NCBI GenBank assembly: GCA_007127595.1
Contig: SKZA01000047.1
Coordinates: 1-7,171, forward strand
Direction: 5' to 3'
From: Kiritimatiellia bacterium
GTDB taxonomy: Bacteria > Verrucomicrobiota > Kiritimatiellia > SLAD01
DNA: 7,171 nt
A program made the translations under genes and the position numbers. Position 1 is the stretch's first letter, and each line of letters begins with the position of its first letter. The notes below the pieces were generated by a model. It was not told the DNA's origin, ran no database searches, and saw only the letters and a program-made list of their open reading frames with translations. Shown here piece after piece: positions 5,453-7,171 of this stretch.

Positions 5453-6931
5453 ATGAGTAAAGCATCGACCGCGAGAAAGCTGAACGGCAAACCGCATTTG
5501 ACCGTCATCAGCAACACAAAGAAGAAAAAGAAGAAATTCTCTGATTACGTGGTGAAGGACCTGTCCCTCGCCGCGTACGGCCGCAAGGAAATCGAATTGG
5601 CCGAAGCCGAAATGCCCGGACTGATGGCGTTGCGCGAAGAATATGGGAAGCAGAAGCCGCTCAAGGGCGCGCGCATTACGGGCTCCCTGCACATGACGAT
5701 CCAGACCGCCGTGCTGATCCAGACCTTGGAACATCTCGGCGCGAAGGTGCGTTGGGCGAGTTGTAACATCTTCTCTACGCAGGACCATGCCGCCGCGGCC
5801 ATCGCGGCGAACGGCACGCCGGTCTACGCCTACAAGGGCGAAACGCTGGAAGAATACTGGGAATACACCGATCGCATCCTTGACTGGGGCAACGGCAAGG
5901 GCCCAAACGTCATCCTCGACGATGGCGGCGATGCGACGTTGTTCGTGCACCTAGGCTATCAGGCGGAAAAGTATCCTTCGGTCTTGGACCGCAAGCCCGG
6001 AAGCGAAGAGGAACGCGTGTTGCTCGCGCAGGTCAAAAAGGCGGTCAAGCGCGACAAAGGCCGGTTCCACCGCATTGCCAAGGATATCCTCGGCGTCAGC
6101 GAGGAAACGACGACCGGCGTGCATCGCCTGTACAAAATGCATGAGCAGGGCGAGTTGTTGTTTCCCGCGATCAACGTCAACGATTCCGTCACCAAGTCGA
6201 AGTTCGACAACCTGTACGGCTGCCGTCACTCGCTCGTGGACGCGATCATGCGCGCGACGGACGTGATGTTGTCCGGCAAGGTCGCCGTAGTCGCCGGTTA
6301 CGGCGATGTCGGCAAAGGGTCCGTTGAGTCGCTGCTGGGGCAGGGCGCCCGCGTGATTGTGACCGAAATCGATCCGATCTGCGCGCTCCAGGCTTCGATG
6401 GCCGGGCTCGACGTCATGACCATGGACGAAGCCTGCAAGATCGGCGATATCTTCGTGACGACGACCGGCTGCTGCGACGTCATTACCGAGAAGCATATGC
6501 GCCGCATGAAGGATCTGGCGATCGTATGCAACATCGGCCACTTCGACAGTGAGATCGAGATCGAGAAGATCAAGAAGTACAAGTGGGACGAGATCAAGCC
6601 GCAGGTGCATAAGGTCACCTTCCCGAACGGCAAGCGCATCATCGTGCTGGCCGAAGGGCGTCTGGTGAATTTGGGCTGTGCGACGGGGCATCCGAGCTTC
6701 GTGATGTCCAACAGTTTCACCAACCAGGTTATGGCGCAGATTGAGCTGTTCAAGAACCACGACCAGTACCCGCTTGGCGTGTACACGTTGCCCAAGAAAC
6801 TCGACGAGAAGGTCGCGATGCTGCATCTCGGCAAGCTCGGCGTGCAGCTGGAGACGCTCAACCGCAAGCAAGCCAAATATCTCGGGGTGCCGCAGAAGGG
6901 GCCGTTCAAGCCCGAACATTATCGGTACTAA
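5453..6931 (+). CDS. ahcY: Adenosylhomocysteinase (S-adenosylhomocysteine hydrolase)
   Basis: The enzyme reversibly hydrolyses S-adenosylhomocysteine to adenosine and homocysteine in the cytoplasm, clearing the product inhibitor of SAM methyltransferases. It is 492 residues long, the bacterial long form with an extra segment of about 37 residues (roughly 165-210) relative to the human enzyme. Key features are present: TGSLHMTIQTA (76-86) with His80; DDGGD (156-160); SEETTTGVH (216-224) with Glu218; NDSVTKSKFDNLYGCRHSL (243-261) with Lys248, Asp252 and Cys257; the NAD-binding loop GYGDVGKG (282-289); EGRLVNLGCATGHPSFVMSN (401-420); and the C-terminal KPEHYRY (486-492), which reaches the partner subunit's NAD. 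The start has GGAGAG six bases upstream (5441-5446). The frame stays open back to 5252, but that part lies within the SahR-like gene and the repeat. A lysine run (23-28) in the N-terminal extension is unusual. It is probably co-transcribed with the SahR-like gene and ends at a strong terminator. Confidence 0.98.
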   Translation: MSKASTARKLNGKPHLTVISNTKKKKKKFSDYVVKDLSLAAYGRKEIELAEAEMPGLMALREEYGKQKPLKGARITGSLHMTIQTAVLIQTLEHLGAKVRWASCNIFSTQDHAAAAIAANGTPVYAYKGETLEEYWEYTDRILDWGNGKGPNVILDDGGDATLFVHLGYQAEKYPSVLDRKPGSEEERVLLAQVKKAVKRDKGRFHRIAKDILGVSEETTTGVHRLYKMHEQGELLFPAINVNDSVTKSKFDNLYGCRHSLVDAIMRATDVMLSGKVAVVAGYGDVGKGSVESLLGQGARVIVTEIDPICALQASMAGLDVMTMDEACKIGDIFVTTTGCCDVITEKHMRRMKDLAIVCNIGHFDSEIEIEKIKKYKWDEIKPQVHKVTFPNGKRIIVLAEGRLVNLGCATGHPSFVMSNSFTNQVMAQIELFKNHDQYPLGVYTLPKKLDEKVAMLHLGKLGVQLETLNRKQAKYLGVPQKGPFKPEHYRY

Positions 6932-6952
6932 ACCGAACCGATATAATCAAAG

Positions 6953-6990
6953 CGGGGAACGGCCGAATCGGTCGTTCCCCGTTCTGTTTT
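6953..6990 (+). terminator. Rho-independent terminator of the SahR-like/ahcY operon
   Basis: A 13-bp stem (6953-6965 with 6969-6981, one G-T pair) with a three-base loop is followed by TTCTGTTTT (6982-6990). It begins 22 bases after the ahcY stop codon. The stem is GC-rich with GGGG/CCCC near its base, a typical strong intrinsic terminator. Confidence 0.9.
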
Positions 6991-6998
6991 GAACAGAA
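6982..6998. other. Second small hairpin overlapping the terminator T-tract
   Basis: TTCTGTT (6982-6988) and AACAGAA (6992-6998) are perfect 7-bp arms around TTG. On the minus strand it could serve as a weak structure for a transcript arriving from the right. On the plus strand it overlaps the T-tract of the main terminator. Confidence 0.4.
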
Positions 6999-7023
6999 GC
7001 TCGCAAAGATTTATTCATCAAGC

Positions 7024-7105
7024 GTTTTCCAACGATTGGAAAACTAGGGTGTTCGATCTTCCAACGATTGGAAAATCGAGGTCATTTCGCTTCCAACGAC
7101 TGGAA
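7024..7105. repeat. Three TTCCAA-CGA-TTGGAA palindromes at an exact 32-bp period
   Basis: The cores start at 7027, 7059 and 7091, each 32 bases apart. Copy 1 forms arms of nine bases (7024-7044) around CGA. Copy 2 extends to a 12-bp stem with one mismatch (7053-7079). Copy 3 (7091-7105) has one arm mismatch (CTGGAA). The 17-base stretches between the 15-base cores are mostly unlike each other. I recall clusters of such palindromes between genes in Kiritimatiellota and Lentisphaerota. No gene is visible in this stretch. Confidence 0.85.
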
Positions 7106-7110
7106 AGTAT

Positions 7111-7137
7111 GCGGCTCGGCGGGAGCCTCGCCCTCCA
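7111..7137 (-). repeat. GEAPAEP-type palindromic repeat, copy 2 (inverted relative to copy 1)
   Basis: The reverse complement of this stretch matches 5370-5396 at 26 of 27 positions, the one difference being C for T in the loop of GGCTC-N5-GAGCC. Together the two copies bracket ahcY and its terminator in opposite orientation. It lies five bases after the last TTCCAA palindrome. Confidence 0.78.
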
Positions 7138-7171
7138 GTGGGCGAGGGTTGTATTCCTTGTTTTGTTTGGA
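7126..7171 (+). terminator. Hairpin with T-rich downstream sequence, possible terminator
   Basis: CCTCGCCC (7126-7133) and GGGCGAGG (7140-7147) form a perfect 8-bp stem with a TCCAGT loop. It is followed by a T-rich but interrupted stretch (GTTGTATTCCTTGTTTTGTTT). The left arm belongs to the inverted repeat copy. It may be part of a larger dispersed element cut by the window edge rather than a true terminator. Confidence 0.3.

Noticed and set aside
5951..6919. A 322-codon open frame on the minus strand opposite ahcY
   Set aside because: It mirrors the well-conserved ahcY coding frame, has no family signature or ribosome site, and is a typical shadow of GC-rich codons.
7024..7105. CRISPR array of three short repeats with 32-bp period
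   Set aside because: The cores are only 15 bases, the spacers about 17, one repeat is degenerate and no cas gene is present. Palindromic dispersed repeats explain it better.

Overview
The window looks like a bacterial chromosome segment of moderately high GC. The best guess is the Planctomycetes-Verrucomicrobia-Lentisphaerae group, perhaps Kiritimatiellota or Lentisphaerota. That guess rests mainly on two non-coding repeat types seen here: small TTCCAA-CGA-TTGGAA palindromes in a regular cluster, and an EGEAPAEP-encoding palindromic repeat. I recall both from translated junk ORFs of that group. No rRNA or other strong phylogenetic marker is present, so the assignment is tentative.

Layout. 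(1) Positions 1-192, minus strand: the N-terminal 64 codons of an ArsR-family repressor, cut by the window edge. It has a near-consensus promoter whose 17-base spacer is filled by an 18-bp perfect palindrome, and its mRNA is probably leaderless. (2) Positions 193-443: an intergenic stretch with a perfect Shine-Dalgarno, a short signal-peptide-like ORF and a 10-bp tandem duplication that shifts its frame. (3) Positions 444-1310, plus strand: a small exported beta-rich protein and a DUF2237 protein. (4) Positions 4341-1220, minus strand: a three-gene set made of an exported protein with a membrane helix and a beta-rich C-terminus, a ferredoxin-NADP reductase-like flavoprotein, and an ApbE-like lipoprotein whose usual active-site residues are largely replaced and which carries a (GAA)12-encoded poly-glutamate tail. 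The ApbE tail overlaps the end of the DUF2237 gene on the opposite strand. (5) Positions 4428-6931, plus strand: an ArsR-type HTH fused to a SAM-methyltransferase-like domain (the architecture of SahR), then adenosylhomocysteinase (ahcY), then a strong intrinsic terminator. (6) Positions 6982-7171: no gene, but three small palindromes at an exact 32-bp period and an inverted copy of the repeat found just upstream of ahcY.

How it fits together. The regulator and AhcY form a compact S-adenosylhomocysteine module. The fused methyltransferase-like domain probably senses SAH or SAM, and a GGATATAT-TC-ATATATCC operator sits between the regulator and the divergent redox/envelope operon. That operator could therefore influence both directions, although only the regulator side has a recognisable promoter. 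The FNR-like and ApbE-like pair suggests flavin-linked electron transfer near the envelope, but the substrates cannot be read from the sequence.
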